From positions 645,001-709,000 of the forward strand of contig JAEMWC010000189.1 of assembly GCA_016490735.1 (NCBI GenBank): a stretch of DNA of 64,000 bases, read 5' to 3'. A program made the position numbers and the translations under genes. Source of the stretch: Pachyseris speciosa. Lineage: Eukaryota; Cnidaria; Anthozoa; Scleractinia; Pachyseridae. Below are positions 48,886 through 59,370 of the stretch, piece after piece (position 1 is the first letter of the stretch; every line of letters starts with the position of its first letter). Below the pieces are notes generated by a model. The model saw only the letters and a list, made by a program, of their open reading frames with translations. It was not told the DNA's origin and ran no database searches.

Positions 48886-49385
48886 CTTCCGCGTCCTTCA
48901 GATAACAATAGACATGCCCAAACGTGCCCGCTCTATTCACACCCTGACTGGATCTTAAGATTTGTATTGTCAGTTTGAATAAAAAGCGCAGATTTTTGAA
49001 AGCGTAATCATTTCTGAGGTTCCCTAGCTTTCTTTGAAAACTTTGTCCCATTTTCGAAACGCTAATTCCTTTGAAAATGGCTTTTTTCACCAACATTGTT
49101 GATCTTCAAAACTGCCTTGAACGCTTGTTTAACTGTCCGCGACTAGGAGATGTTATCTGACCTCAAAGCAAATCCATCCGTATCTTTGAGATCTTTTTGG
49201 GTTTCCATCACTTTTTGGAAGGTGTAATCTTTCCTCATCGTTCGCATCCACTGCAGATACTCTAACAGTACTTTTCTCAATTCCTTTCTGTAGAGAGAAA
49301 GGAGAGCGTTCTGCGCTTTAAGGTAAGCCACGTTTTCCGAATCTCCGTTTCTTTTGTACTCATCGACCAAAGCATTGAGCTTCAT
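48886..49385 (-). CDS. Candidate gene start, two exons, unidentified product
   Basis: Exon 1 (49385-49162) starts with ATG. It encodes a helical, charged region with MKLNALVDEYKRNGDSENVA, LSLYRKELRKVLLEYLQWMR and YTFQKVMETQKDLKD, ending at a GAG/GTCAGA donor in phase 2. A 62-bp exon at 48947-48886 has an AG acceptor in phase 2 and a GAAG/GTAATT donor in phase 1, encoding QGVNRAGTFGHVYCYLKDAE. The phases agree. The polypyrimidine tract is weak and no further exon is found. Otherwise exon 1 alone gives an 80-residue ORF. I do not recognise the family. Confidence 0.35.
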
Positions 49386-49632
49386 GGATTGAAACCTGAC
49401 TCGACGCGCGGTAGCCCCTCGCGTGATTCCACGCGCGATAGAACCTCATGAAAACAAAAAAAAAAGACCTCAAATGTCCCGATTGTCTCCTTTTGTCTTG
49501 AATGACCTTGTTTTGTCCCTTTTGTCCCTAAAATTTCCTTTTCGTCCTGTGTTGTGTCCTTCTTGTCCTTCGAATGAAAGGTTAAAATTTGCTGAAATGG
49601 TTTTATTTCTGCTGAGATCTCGAACTGTTAAC

Positions 49633-49827
49633 ATGGCTAAAAGCGTCTGCCGTGATTGCCCAGTTCCGAATTGTGGAGCAAAATATCTCGTAAAATTCTC
49701 TAATCGTCTCACAGATGCACATGAAATAGATTATATCAATCGAAGGAAGTGGTTACAAGAAGCGAAATTAAAATCTAAGGTTAGAGTGATGATCTATCCA
49801 GCAAAGAGAAGTTATTTTTCTTTTTAA
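49633..49827 (+). CDS. Small zinc-finger-like ORF, probably a fragment
   Basis: 64 residues. It contains CRDCPVPNCGAKYLVKFSNR then LTDAHEIDY and RRKWLQEAKLKSKVRV. The CPxPNCGAKYL...NxLxDxH...RRKWLQEAKL pattern resembles a finger recurring in uncharacterised cnidarian proteins. Here the first histidine expected in NHLTDxH is arginine (position 25), so zinc binding may be lost. The frame is open upstream to 49423 but that part looks noncoding. It could be a relic of a larger or mobile gene. Confidence 0.4.
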   Translation: MAKSVCRDCPVPNCGAKYLVKFSNRLTDAHEIDYINRRKWLQEAKLKSKVRVMIYPAKRSYFSF

Positions 49828-49829
49828 AC

Positions 49830-51000
49830 TTTTACCGAAAACTGATTATTCTTATTTTAAAACACCGCTGTTTTGTTGCTGAAAGTATATAAGTTTTACC
49901 ACACCATGTTAGATTCAAATGCATTTCCAACCAGTTCAGAGGACTTTATTTTAAAGATTTTCCGGGGAAGCATGCTCCCGGACCCCCTAATCGACTCACG
50001 CTAACACGTTCGAAGTGAGCCCCCCCGTCCTCCCACAAACCCCCTCCCAGTTGTAAACTTGCTGTGCGGGCCCTGAAAACTGGTTATCGACAACAGAACA
50101 AACTATGGACGAAAATTTTATGTTGAACAGAAAACTAAAAAAAACATTATATTGCTCTACTTTTTTCAAAAAGTCTTAACAGATTCCTTCAGTTTGTGAT
50201 CTCAAATTCTTCTTAAGAGCGTCATGATTTTAGGCTCTGGGAAACAGCACCTTTTCTGCTCTGCAAATTGATGACAACTCCTGTTTTATTTTTTCTGCTT
50301 TCTGATCTATTCTCCATAATCCGCGTACTGGTTACAATCAGTTATTCTGTCAAAGCTGTATATTACCGAACGATCAGAGATCTATAATATCACAAAAGCA
50401 AGACTGATACTACGTGGAAAAAGTTGGCTGCTAGATACCAACATGACCAAAACTCGTTAAAGTAGGATTGTAACCGTGGACAGCTGTTTCGTCCTTCTTG
50501 GGGCTCGTCAGCACGGTGTAGGAAACTTAAATGACGCTAGCTTCATGCCAACGCAAATAAATTGCACAATGACCCGTTCACGATATGAAGTTCAATTCCA
50601 ATCTACATTTTGCTTCGCGAGACGCCATCGTGACACTTTGGATTCCTTGCTATCCGGGACACGTGGTGTGGCAACTCGTGGTTCGGATGGCAAGAGAACT
50701 TGATAAAATTTAAAAAAACGTGTCTATTTGTGGAGAAAACGAAGCGAATTTATAACGTGGTCGCTACGCATCCCATTCCACGTCATAATATACTGGATAA
50801 TCGGTAGAGTTTTATTCAAGCTACCTCATATCTTCAGCAATACTTCAAATAACACGTAATTTTTTAACTACAGATTTTCTGAAGTACAGAAAATTTGGCA
50901 AGAAAAGCAGTCTAAGAAACATTTCTTTGCTACTTCTAAATTTGCTGGCAGATATTTGCAATACGCTTTGTAATATTGACCAACAATATTCTTCACACAT
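49830..51000. other. No gene recognised; possible Penelope-type terminus
   Basis: Around 50415-50530 the sequence CAGCTGTTTCGTCCTTCTTG then GGGCTCGTCAGC resembles Penelope-like terminal regions. No coding part is attached. The ORF at 50476-50703 lies in this repeat. Confidence 0.4.
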
Positions 51001-51004
51001 AAGT

Positions 51005-51240
51005 CAGGGGAGCAGGGTTTGCGCAGTGGTCAGAGCGCTCGCCTTCCACCAATGTGTCCCGGACTCGGCGTCATAAGTGGGCTGAATTTGTTGGTTCTCT
51101 ACTCTGCTCTGAGAGGTTTTTCTCCGGGTACTCCGGTTTTCCCCTCTCCCCAAAAACCAACATTTGATTTGATTTGATTTATTTAGAGTTGATTTGATTT
51201 AGTCTCCCCAAATAGTAGAGCATCTGTGCTCATCTAAATA
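51005..51240 (+). mobile_element. tRNA-derived SINE, family 2, copy 2
   Basis: Starts AGCAGGGTTTGCGCAGTGGT and aligns with 35852-36120 throughout. It lacks the B-box stretch GGTTCCATTCCC, and ends in the TTTGATTTGATTT and AGCATCTGTGCTC blocks. The adjacent Penelope fragment begins about 20 bp later. Confidence 0.85.
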
Positions 51241-51261
51241 CATTTATCCATCTATCCACTT

Positions 51262-52245
51262 AACGATGGAGATAGCCGACAACAACAAGTTACCATTCCT
51301 TGGCATGATGATAGAAAAGAAAGGCTGTGAACTGGTAACTAGCGTATACCGAAAACCAACGAACAATGGTCTCCTTTTACATTTTCAGAGTCACGTAGAC
51401 ATGCGCGACAAGAAATCGTTGATTAAAACCATGTTACACCGGGCCTACTGCCTTTCATCTTCGTGGGAATCGGTCGTAAGAGAGTGCGATTATCTTAAGG
51501 GGATGTTTTTTAAGCTGGGATTCCCGGACAGACTGGTTGATGCCACCGTTACCTCGTTTCTGAATTCAGTCTTTTTGACGAAGAATGATCAAGCTCAGAA
51601 GAACAACGCCATGTCAGAGGGAAACATCGTTCGAGTCATACTACCTTTCAAAGATCAGAGATATGCGGACTCCGTTCGAAACAGCTTAAAGATCTTGGCA
51701 ACAACATTGGCAACCCAATACAAACGGTTTTCACGAGTCCAAAAATTGGCGAGGAAGTTAAAATTCATGACAGGAAACCACCGGTCGTTAGCCGACAATG
51801 TGTTGTACTGTATATCAATTTAAATGAGATCTGTGCGATACAGATTATATCGGCTACACTACTAGTCATCTCCATCAGCGAATTGAAGAGCATAGAGCCT
51901 CAGCCGTCGGTGCACATGTGAAAGGTTGCCATGGAATTTCAAACTCCGAGTTTTTAAAACAGTTCTCCGTTTTAAAGAAATGTCAGGGAAAGTTTGACTG
52001 TCTAATCCGCGAGATGCTTTTCATCCGTGAGAAGAATCCGAAGTTGAACACACAGTCAAACTCAATTCGCGCGAAAGTGTTTGCTTAGAACATTTCATCG
52101 CGCGCGCACTAATTCGTTGGCTGACGTTATAGACAACCACTTAATTTAAACCTGAAACGACCGTTACATTTATCACTTGAAAATGAAGTCAAGATGACTT
52201 CGAAACGTCGTGTAATATCGCTCATTTTTGTAATCAAATTATTAT
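51262..52245 (+). pseudogene. Penelope-like element: RT C-terminus and GIY-YIG nuclease, broken
   Basis: The first frame (51266-51823) includes NNKLPFLGMMIEKKGCELVT, VYRKPTNNGLLLHFQSHVD and SLIKTMLHRAYCLSSSW, typical of the Penelope reverse-transcriptase C-terminus. A shift near 51800 leads to VYQFK, a stop, then DLCDTDYIGYTTSHLHQRIE and EHRASAVGAHVKG, ending NSIRAKVFA at 52087. The GIY-YIG core survives but with a frameshift and stop. The terminal block ATGACTTCGAAACGTCGTGT at 52193-52212 follows. 5-prime truncated. Confidence 0.9.
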
Positions 52246-52290
52246 TATTATTATTATTGTTGTTGTTGTTGTTGTTATTATTATTATTAA
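52246..52290. repeat. (ATT)n/(GTT)n simple repeat
   Basis: TTATTATTATTATT then GTTGTTGTTGTTGTT then TTATTATTA, directly after the Penelope terminus. Confidence 0.92.
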
Positions 52291-52399
52291 TGTAATTTAT
52301 TTGATGCTGACCACTTCATAGTTAGATAACTTACACAAAAAATTGCAGCTTTGCAACAAATCTTCTGTGAACTATTTGCTACAGATACCATTGCGCTGG

Positions 52400-52795
52400 A
52401 AGATTTGTGGAAATTTCCATGTACACATGCCTGCTTATAATTTTACCACACCACTAGTACGTCCATTGAAATTTCCATGTACAAGGCGGGATCAAAACTA
52501 TTTAAATCTTATAATTTTACCATGCCACTGGTAAATCCATAGAAATTTCCATGAACAAGGCTAGATCAAAACTACTTAATATGATACAATGCCACTATTA
52601 AATTCATGGAAATGTCCATGTACACGGCTGGATCAAATCTACTTATAATCTGATAAGTTTTCCATGTCACTGGTAAATCCATGGAAATTTCATTTCTATG
52701 TACAAATTAAGGCTGGATCAAAACTACTTATGATCTTATAATTTTATCATGTCACTAGTAAATCCATGGAAATTTCCATGTACATGAACCAGGCC
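52400..52795. repeat. Tandem repeat, about 85 bp, five units
   Basis: Units share GGAAATTTCCATGTACA, GGCTGGATCAAAACTACTTA and CACTGGTAAATCCATGGAAA. Diverged, with small indels. Confidence 0.87.
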
Positions 52796-53520
52796 TTAAT
52801 CTACTTGAGGATTTCTGAAAGTTGAACAAACTGATCAATTTGGTTTCTTTCAATTTGACAAATCACCGAGCTCGACACGAAAATTACGTAAAGCTAGGGG
52901 CTCAAAATGTGATCTTGATGTGACGGCACAGCTTCGCAATCGGAGGGAAAAATGACCGACAACCTTTACTATTTTGCTTAGTCGCACAAGGTTCATAAAG
53001 ATGTGAGAAAGGCTGTTAAGAACAGTTGGTAGGTTGTAGGCTCTAACTTCAACTCAAGTCGGAGAAAAAACTAAGGGAATAATGACTGAAAAGCGTCGAA
53101 ATCAAACAAACTGCTACTAAAATCGTTTTTGTACGCGGAGCGTGGACGTGTTAACAAATTCAAATATAGTCAGCCCTATGATCACGTAATTACGCGCCCC
53201 CGAAGCCTCTAAAGAGCCGTATAGGGGTCTCAGAGGTCAGTCTACTTGCGCTGACTAAATCACATTACTTAAAGCTTGTTTGCACTCCAGGATGAAAAGA
53301 GAGTAACATACAGTGAAATGCATAATTCAAGGAGGCACGATGGAAGGAAAATACGGACCGACAGCCAAAGCGTAAATCAAACCAACTGGGAAATATCACC
53401 ACGACTCCCCCAGAAATATATTCACATACTGAACCTCTGTGTGTAGGCAATACTCTTTCTTTTGCTCTAAGATCAGTAAAAGAGTGAGTGGACAAAAGGA
53501 TCCAAACAGTGTTTTCAAAC

Positions 53521-53760
53521 CTCTTCCACGTTGAGTTGTCTGATTTGGGCCGCCACTTTCGGTTTTCATCAATGAGCGAATTTCTTCCAGGATTTCCATT
53601 TTCATCTCGGCAAACTGTTGCTCGAGTTTCTTGCAATTAGGTCCAAAATAATAATTATTAATCACATCGGACTGGCCTTTTCTCATATCGCTGCTGCTTT
53701 GTGTGGGTTCCATTGGCAACGCTGCGTTTGCTGCCACAAAATATGCCGAAACGATAGCAG
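53521..53760 (-). CDS. Exon: hydrophobic segment plus coiled coil, secreted protein candidate
   Basis: The acceptor TTATATCCTTGCAG before 53760 opens in phase 1, and a possible donor AGAG/GTTTGA at 53520 ends in phase 1 (240 bp). The translation runs AIVSAYFVAANAALPMEPTQ, then DVINNYYFGPNCKKLEQQFA, then MKMEILEEIRSLMK. The first residues look like the second half of a signal peptide split by an intron. The helix after NNYYFGPNC has heptad-like spacing. The start exon and downstream exons are not found. Without splicing the frame runs to a stop at 53396. The layout resembles the N-terminus of the mosaic gene. Confidence 0.45.
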
Positions 53761-53769
53761 CTGCAAGGA

Positions 53770-55170
53770 TATAATTAATATCAGACTACAAAACCTTTGG
53801 GTTTTCTTTTTACGCTCGACCAACTCCCACAACCTTTTTATCGAAGATCAGTGACAGGAGTGTAATAACCTCTTCAGAAACATATGTTGAAGTTCCGGGA
53901 GTGAGCCAATACCCCGTTAACTTAAAGTACCATTATAGGGGCGCGTTGATCTTCAGCCAAGTTAACACTTCAATTCAAAGAGAACCTGTAATTTACTCAA
54001 GAAAAAGAGAATCAAGATAGAGGCAAACTAGCGAATTACGCAAAAAAAAGGTTTTGCTCTTTCCTTCACGTTTTCATATGAAGTAGAAACATTTTGTTTC
54101 ACCACCAAACAATTGTTTCACTGCACTGCCATTCAGTGGCTTGATGTTCTGACTGATCCTTAGTCTCGGTATTTGAAATGGGCCACATTTCCGCTTTAAC
54201 ATCTGTTAATGCTATATAAAGATTGTTTTTATCATGTTTTTTTGTTGCAAAATCAGCAAAATATTTATTCCATGAAACTAAAAACTTATATTTTCATTAA
54301 CAGCATACCTAGGGTGGTATACAGAACTTTTTGCATTTTTCGAAATTTTCATATTTCCCACCCTTGGTCGATATTTACAGACATCCGTTCTTAAAGCCAT
54401 TTATTGTAACATTGAGTATTTTTCAACAAATCGAGATCAATATAATGCGATAGACCGCATAATTACAGCTTCCCCCACCCCCTCTAAGAAAAGTCCATAG
54501 CGAACAAGGGCACTCTAGTACTCTAGACTGCAAAACGGCCGTATTTTTTTGGTGGAATGGGAGATCTCGCCAAGCGAAAGGTTTGATGAGGCTAGCACGC
54601 GAGAATTCGTTTCTCGAAAAAAGAAAAAACAAACGCGACTGTTTGGGAGTTCACGCGGGCACTCCTGTGTAAATAAGATGGTGATCCTGGAGACTAATGT
54701 GGGGCGGCCCAATAAAACGGTCGGGGAAAGAAGCAAGGGAAGAGCTTATATTTCTCAAGGTCTGAAAAGGCCGGCCACGAGGCTCGCTTGCGAAAGAGTT
54801 CCCTTGTAGGCTACGGTGTTATATTCAACAACTGAAAGAATTCGTCGAGGAAAACGAGTTTTAATTTGGACAGTGGCCTAAGACAATTAACGGACCTTTG
54901 CATCTCCTTGTGAGTGGGTGATTTCACGAAGACAAATGTTTACCTAACTGGCTCTGTTCCATACCGTTATTCAGTTTGCTGTGAACAGGGATTGGCCTGT
55001 CACTGGATTTGACTGAGAACTCGGTTCTGTTAAACGCTGTCTAAACATCACATAAGGAGCCCTGGTATTTTATCCCGAGGAATGCGACCCTGATAATATA
55101 GTCTTGTGCAGTACTGGCCTGTTCCCACGCCTTGTTTTCCGATTCTTGGTTAGAAGAAAACATTGAAGTT
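53770..55170. other. No gene recognised
   Basis: Short ORFs only. The missing first exon of the 53521 candidate may lie here, and the receptor's 3-prime untranslated region probably occupies the right edge. Confidence 0.4.
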
Positions 55171-55174
55171 TGGT

Positions 55175-56512
55175 TTAGTTCCTGGTGTGCACTTCCTGCA
55201 CTGTGTTTCGTCGCACCCGCCTAAGACAACAGCAGGCAAAGGGCGACAACTGCTTGTATCTCTTTCTAAATCCCTTATCTGCGCTGGCGTATATCCCAGG
55301 CTTGATAACTGCAAAGATCTCTTCCACCAGAGCAACGGCAAAAAACAGATACACACTACAGGACCTGCATACCAGGGACAAAATCAGCTCGGTTATCGAC
55401 AGAATAACGAAAGGAACCGACACTGCACCCATAATCTTCGCCTCATTTCGCGTCATCTGGAAACTCCCCTCTTGCGATGATCTTCCCGCTGCATTCTCGG
55501 AGCCTTGTGTTTTCACCTCTTTCACTGTAGACGTCTTGGAGCCAACAACTGCAGTTTCACTTTCATTTATAGTGGATATACCAATGACGATTTCGGGACT
55601 AGTAGAAGGACCCGCTTGTTGGCTTGCTTCGATTGCATCGTGATCCTCTATACCACACCCACGGCGTGTGCCAGTTGGCTGCATCTCCTGGCTGGTTCGG
55701 TCTGCAGGCTGTGGCTGATAATCGGCTGAGTCGACGCCAATCCTCCGTCTCGCTCGGCGTCCGCTCTTGGCAGGCGGTCTACCCAATTCTCTTTTTCGCA
55801 CGTTCCTCTTCATCTCCCTTCCTCTTCCCTTTACTCTGACCAGGACCACCGAATTTAGAAACACGAGAACTGCGTCTACAGTTACCATGAACCCCATGTT
55901 CAACACCGTAGCAATCATTTGGTTGAATGGGACGCTATAACACTTGTTCAGTTGGTAGCTGGTATGAACTGTGGCTCTGAGATACACAGCGGAAAAACCA
56001 GCAGCCACGATCCACAACGAAATTGTGACAATTATGCTGAACTTCTTGGTGTGTTCTTTGCGACCTTTTGATGAGGAGTTTCTTATCGCGTCGCACGCAA
56101 GAGCGATTAAACTGACGATCAGAACGTTGCTTGGAAGATTGACGAAGAAGTTGTAACATTTGCACAAGACATCTCCGATGGCACCCTCCACTAACAGACT
56201 AAACGTGCCTTGAGAAAATTCAACAAACACCGCCGGGTAAAAGGTGAGAGCTGTCAGAATATCCGCACACGCCATGTTAGCGAACATGTACGAAGCAAAG
56301 GTTTTTCGGCCAGTTCTTGTGTGCTGTGTGTGCAGAATGAAAACAGCAATGCTGTTTTCTACCAAGCACGTGATGAACAGGAATATCCGCAGAGCGAAGG
56401 TGATGTTATCCAAAGGAACAGATCTCGCTCCCGCCGTTGGAGCCAATGGGAAGGTTGGCGTAGTTGGCATAGTAAAATCGTACCAGAGTACAGAGTAATT
56501 CCGAGAACTCAT
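55175..56512 (-). CDS. Class A (rhodopsin-like) G-protein-coupled receptor, intronless
   Basis: 445 residues, ATG at 56512. Seven membrane segments fall at about 38-60, 73-97, 112-138, 157-178, 197-226, 356-380 and 386-410. TM1 has the conserved Asn (VENSIAV), TM2 has NMACADIL with the class A Asp, TM4 has Trp 167. Cys 117 or 119 at the top of TM3 can pair with Cys 191 in the second extracellular loop. The third intracellular loop is long (about 130 residues), basic then Ser/Thr-rich. At the DRY position the sequence is Cys-Asp-Ala (140-142), and the NPxxY position reads KPGIY (404-408). A Cys-rich ACCCL after TM7 could be palmitoylated. Ligand unknown. Plus-strand frames inside are shadows. 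Confidence 0.92.
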   Translation of the reverse strand: MSSRNYSVLWYDFTMPTTPTFPLAPTAGARSVPLDNITFALRIFLFITCLVENSIAVFILHTQHTRTGRKTFASYMFANMACADILTALTFYPAVFVEFSQGTFSLLVEGAIGDVLCKCYNFFVNLPSNVLIVSLIALACDAIRNSSSKGRKEHTKKFSIIVTISLWIVAAGFSAVYLRATVHTSYQLNKCYSVPFNQMIATVLNMGFMVTVDAVLVFLNSVVLVRVKGRGREMKRNVRKRELGRPPAKSGRRARRRIGVDSADYQPQPADRTSQEMQPTGTRRGCGIEDHDAIEASQQAGPSTSPEIVIGISTINESETAVVGSKTSTVKEVKTQGSENAAGRSSQEGSFQMTRNEAKIMGAVSVPFVILSITELILSLVCRSCSVYLFFAVALVEEIFAVIKPGIYASADKGFRKRYKQLSPFACCCLRRVRRNTVQEVHTRN

Positions 56513-56519
56513 TACTAAT

Positions 56520-58115
56520 ACTTCAGATATAACCTGTCGTGTCTAAGGTCTTGCTTCAAATGGTTTAACTCGGAATGGAACACAAACGTTTTATTAATTT
56601 GCACTTAAATCACGATTACGAGTTTGTTCAGGAGTAAGTGTTCAAACATGACAAATAATAGAGACATTGTATGACTTGACAATGGCTTGAAGGCCAGAAG
56701 TTTGCGCTAAGTTATAATATTCCGTTTCGGCAGCTGCATGCTGGTTCGATCGACTGTTCTATTTTTACCGCGTTTTAACGATGTTCACCAAGATATTTCC
56801 ACCATCTTCAATCCATTGATTGCTAAGACTGCAAAATTTATTTGTCAATTTGTTCAAGGCTATTTAAAGTACTTGAGTGTATTTGAACAGGTTTTCTATA
56901 ATCTTATCTTGGTAAACTTAAAAGGTCCTATTAAAAGCAGTAAAAGTGGCTTTTTATCCAGATTTAATCCTTTTTGAAGGCTATAACATTACGTTGCGTA
57001 ATTGGGAGTCGACCACTGGAAAAGACTGTCTTATAATTACAAATAGCCTTTAACCCTCGATTATTAGATCGATGGCTTGCTGGCATTTGCCCTGATGCAC
57101 CGATGAAAATGCTTTGGTTTGTTTAAGTAATTGTCTGAAGCAACTGTATGAAAAGCTGCAGCTTTTTGCGATTGCATACAATCTGAAAGAGAGCTTTACG
57201 CTTTAAATATTTTCTTTTCCACTAATAGGCCATATCATGCACGCCTGTGTATGTTGTAGTGCAATTTTAACCTTGGCTCAATTTTTCTTTTCTTTTGTTC
57301 TTGTAACGCATGATAATAAGTCATACTACGTTCAAAACAAAGGAAAATAAAAATCGAACCTAGGTTTAAAACTGAACCTCAACATATACACGGAGTGAGC
57401 AATTGTAGAAGAAATTCATAAGAAAGTAAGTTACAGCAGCGGTATTTATTTACAGCGAGAGGCACAAGAAGAATTTTAATTTTTTTCGAGTTTTGAAATT
57501 ATCACGAAATTGTCCATAACTGATCGATCAAAACCTAAAAATCAGAATAAAACATGCAAAGTTGTTCTTGTTCATACCTCGGAACTGAGCTGCAAGGTGT
57601 CATTCGAGACAGGTGTTTTGGGTAGTTTGTCGTGAAGAAGTTTTTTATGCACGTAACTATGTGACGCTCGTAACTAAAAAAATGATCACTAATCAATTTT
57701 TAGAAACTTCATTGAGGACTATTTTCCATAGAAATTGAAATTTTGCAACTTTACATTCGCATTTCCCATTTTTTGAATTTTAATTTTATTCTATTCAGAA
57801 TTAAAGCTCTAAAACTAACAGCAACCGAAATCACTGGGAGGAATTTAAAAGTTCACAGAAAGCACCATTAACGATCATTGCTCCCTGTTCTCAACTGTTT
57901 AATTACTTGTGGCGAAAATGTTTACTTTAGACACCTGTTTAAACTTCAAAACCTAACACTGATTTTCAATTACTTACTTAGCTTTTTACATGAACTCTCC
58001 ATCATAACTATGTCTTGATTCCACCCTCACATGTACATGTCTTGGGGAGAAGACGAAGACTAAAGTGTATGAACATCTAAAACTTTCCCCCCACCCACCC
58101 CACCCATCAACTTAT
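56520..58115. other. No gene recognised
   Basis: AT-rich intergenic sequence. The plus-strand ORF at 56738-56977 shows no domain. The 3-prime end of the oxygenase transcript likely extends below 58123. Confidence 0.45.
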
Positions 58116-58122
58116 GGTTACA

Positions 58123-59298
58123 CTATAGCAACTTTGCTTCATACTCAAGCAAAAGGCGTTGCAATGCTTCCTCATCTACTTTCCCATCATTAATATCTTT
58201 TATGACGCTCCTCAGTTTGTCTGCCTCGGCACCTTGCAATGTCTCCAAAACCTGATATAAAACATCGGTATCCATAGCTTTCTGCTTTCGGTTCGCAATT
58301 TCTTTTGATGGCGACATTTTCACAGCAAAACTCAACCTAGCACCTGAAGGGTAACAAAGAAAACAAGCACAACAAGGTCAAAGATGAACATTTAAGACCG
58401 ACCGCCCAGTACACAAGCGCTGCGGATTGGAAGGTGTGGTGCAATGATGATGATGATGATGATGATGATCTTTAATAGTAATGATCTTTATAGCGGTGAC
58501 ACAATTACTGGTAGCCCAGTAGTTTCCATTGTGGCCCACAAATAATAACATGATAAGAATCCCAACTGGCGGGAGGCAAACCAGTTGGCTATTTACAAGG
58601 ATGACCAAGGAATTACACCAGGGATTACCCAGAGCAACACCAGCTAGCAGCGCTAGAGTGGGATTTGAACCCGGGGCAACCGCATTGAAATCCATCACCC
58701 TAACCGCTCGGCCATCCTGCTCCCTGGGGTTATAAGTGATACTTTGGCATCAAAATTCAAATTTTACTGAATTCACTCTTCTTTGCCTACAGACTGGTTA
58801 TGGCTTTGGAGATGGATGTCCACATTTGGATTTTGTGGCATGAATTTGCAGAATTAGCATATAATATACAACATTTTGCCAAAAAAGCAAAAATGGAAAC
58901 CGAAAGGATCTGATGCATCAGTGGTAAATTTCTTTTGTTTGGGCTTCAAAAGAAATCATTTGGTCTTCACTTCATCATGATCAGTTGACTCGATTAGTTT
59001 CAAACTAATGCTGTACATTAATTTTTGTGAATTCAGGCTTTGACAAATCACAAAATAAACTTGAATGTGTTGACTGACTTTTTTGACACGATAACCAAAC
59101 TGCAGGCTAGAGAAGAGTGAACTTGAGAAACGTATGGATTCTAGGCTAACACTTACACCCTTGTTGCACTTTTTTAACTGACAACAAATCATTACTTATC
59201 TCCTATATCTGTTAATCATAACAGACTGTCAAGAAGTGGCAACTTTTATAAGCACAATATTGTCCAATGAAAATATCCTGATCCCTTTATATGCATTT

Positions 59299-59370
<72 letters not shown>

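Noticed and set aside
49600..53760. Linking the zinc-finger ORF, Penelope fragment and 53.6-kb exon into one gene
   Set aside because: They lie on different strands and one is a retroelement; no shared splice logic.
55163..56518. Five plus-strand ORFs over the receptor gene
   Set aside because: Antisense shadows of a 445-codon receptor frame with clear membrane segments.
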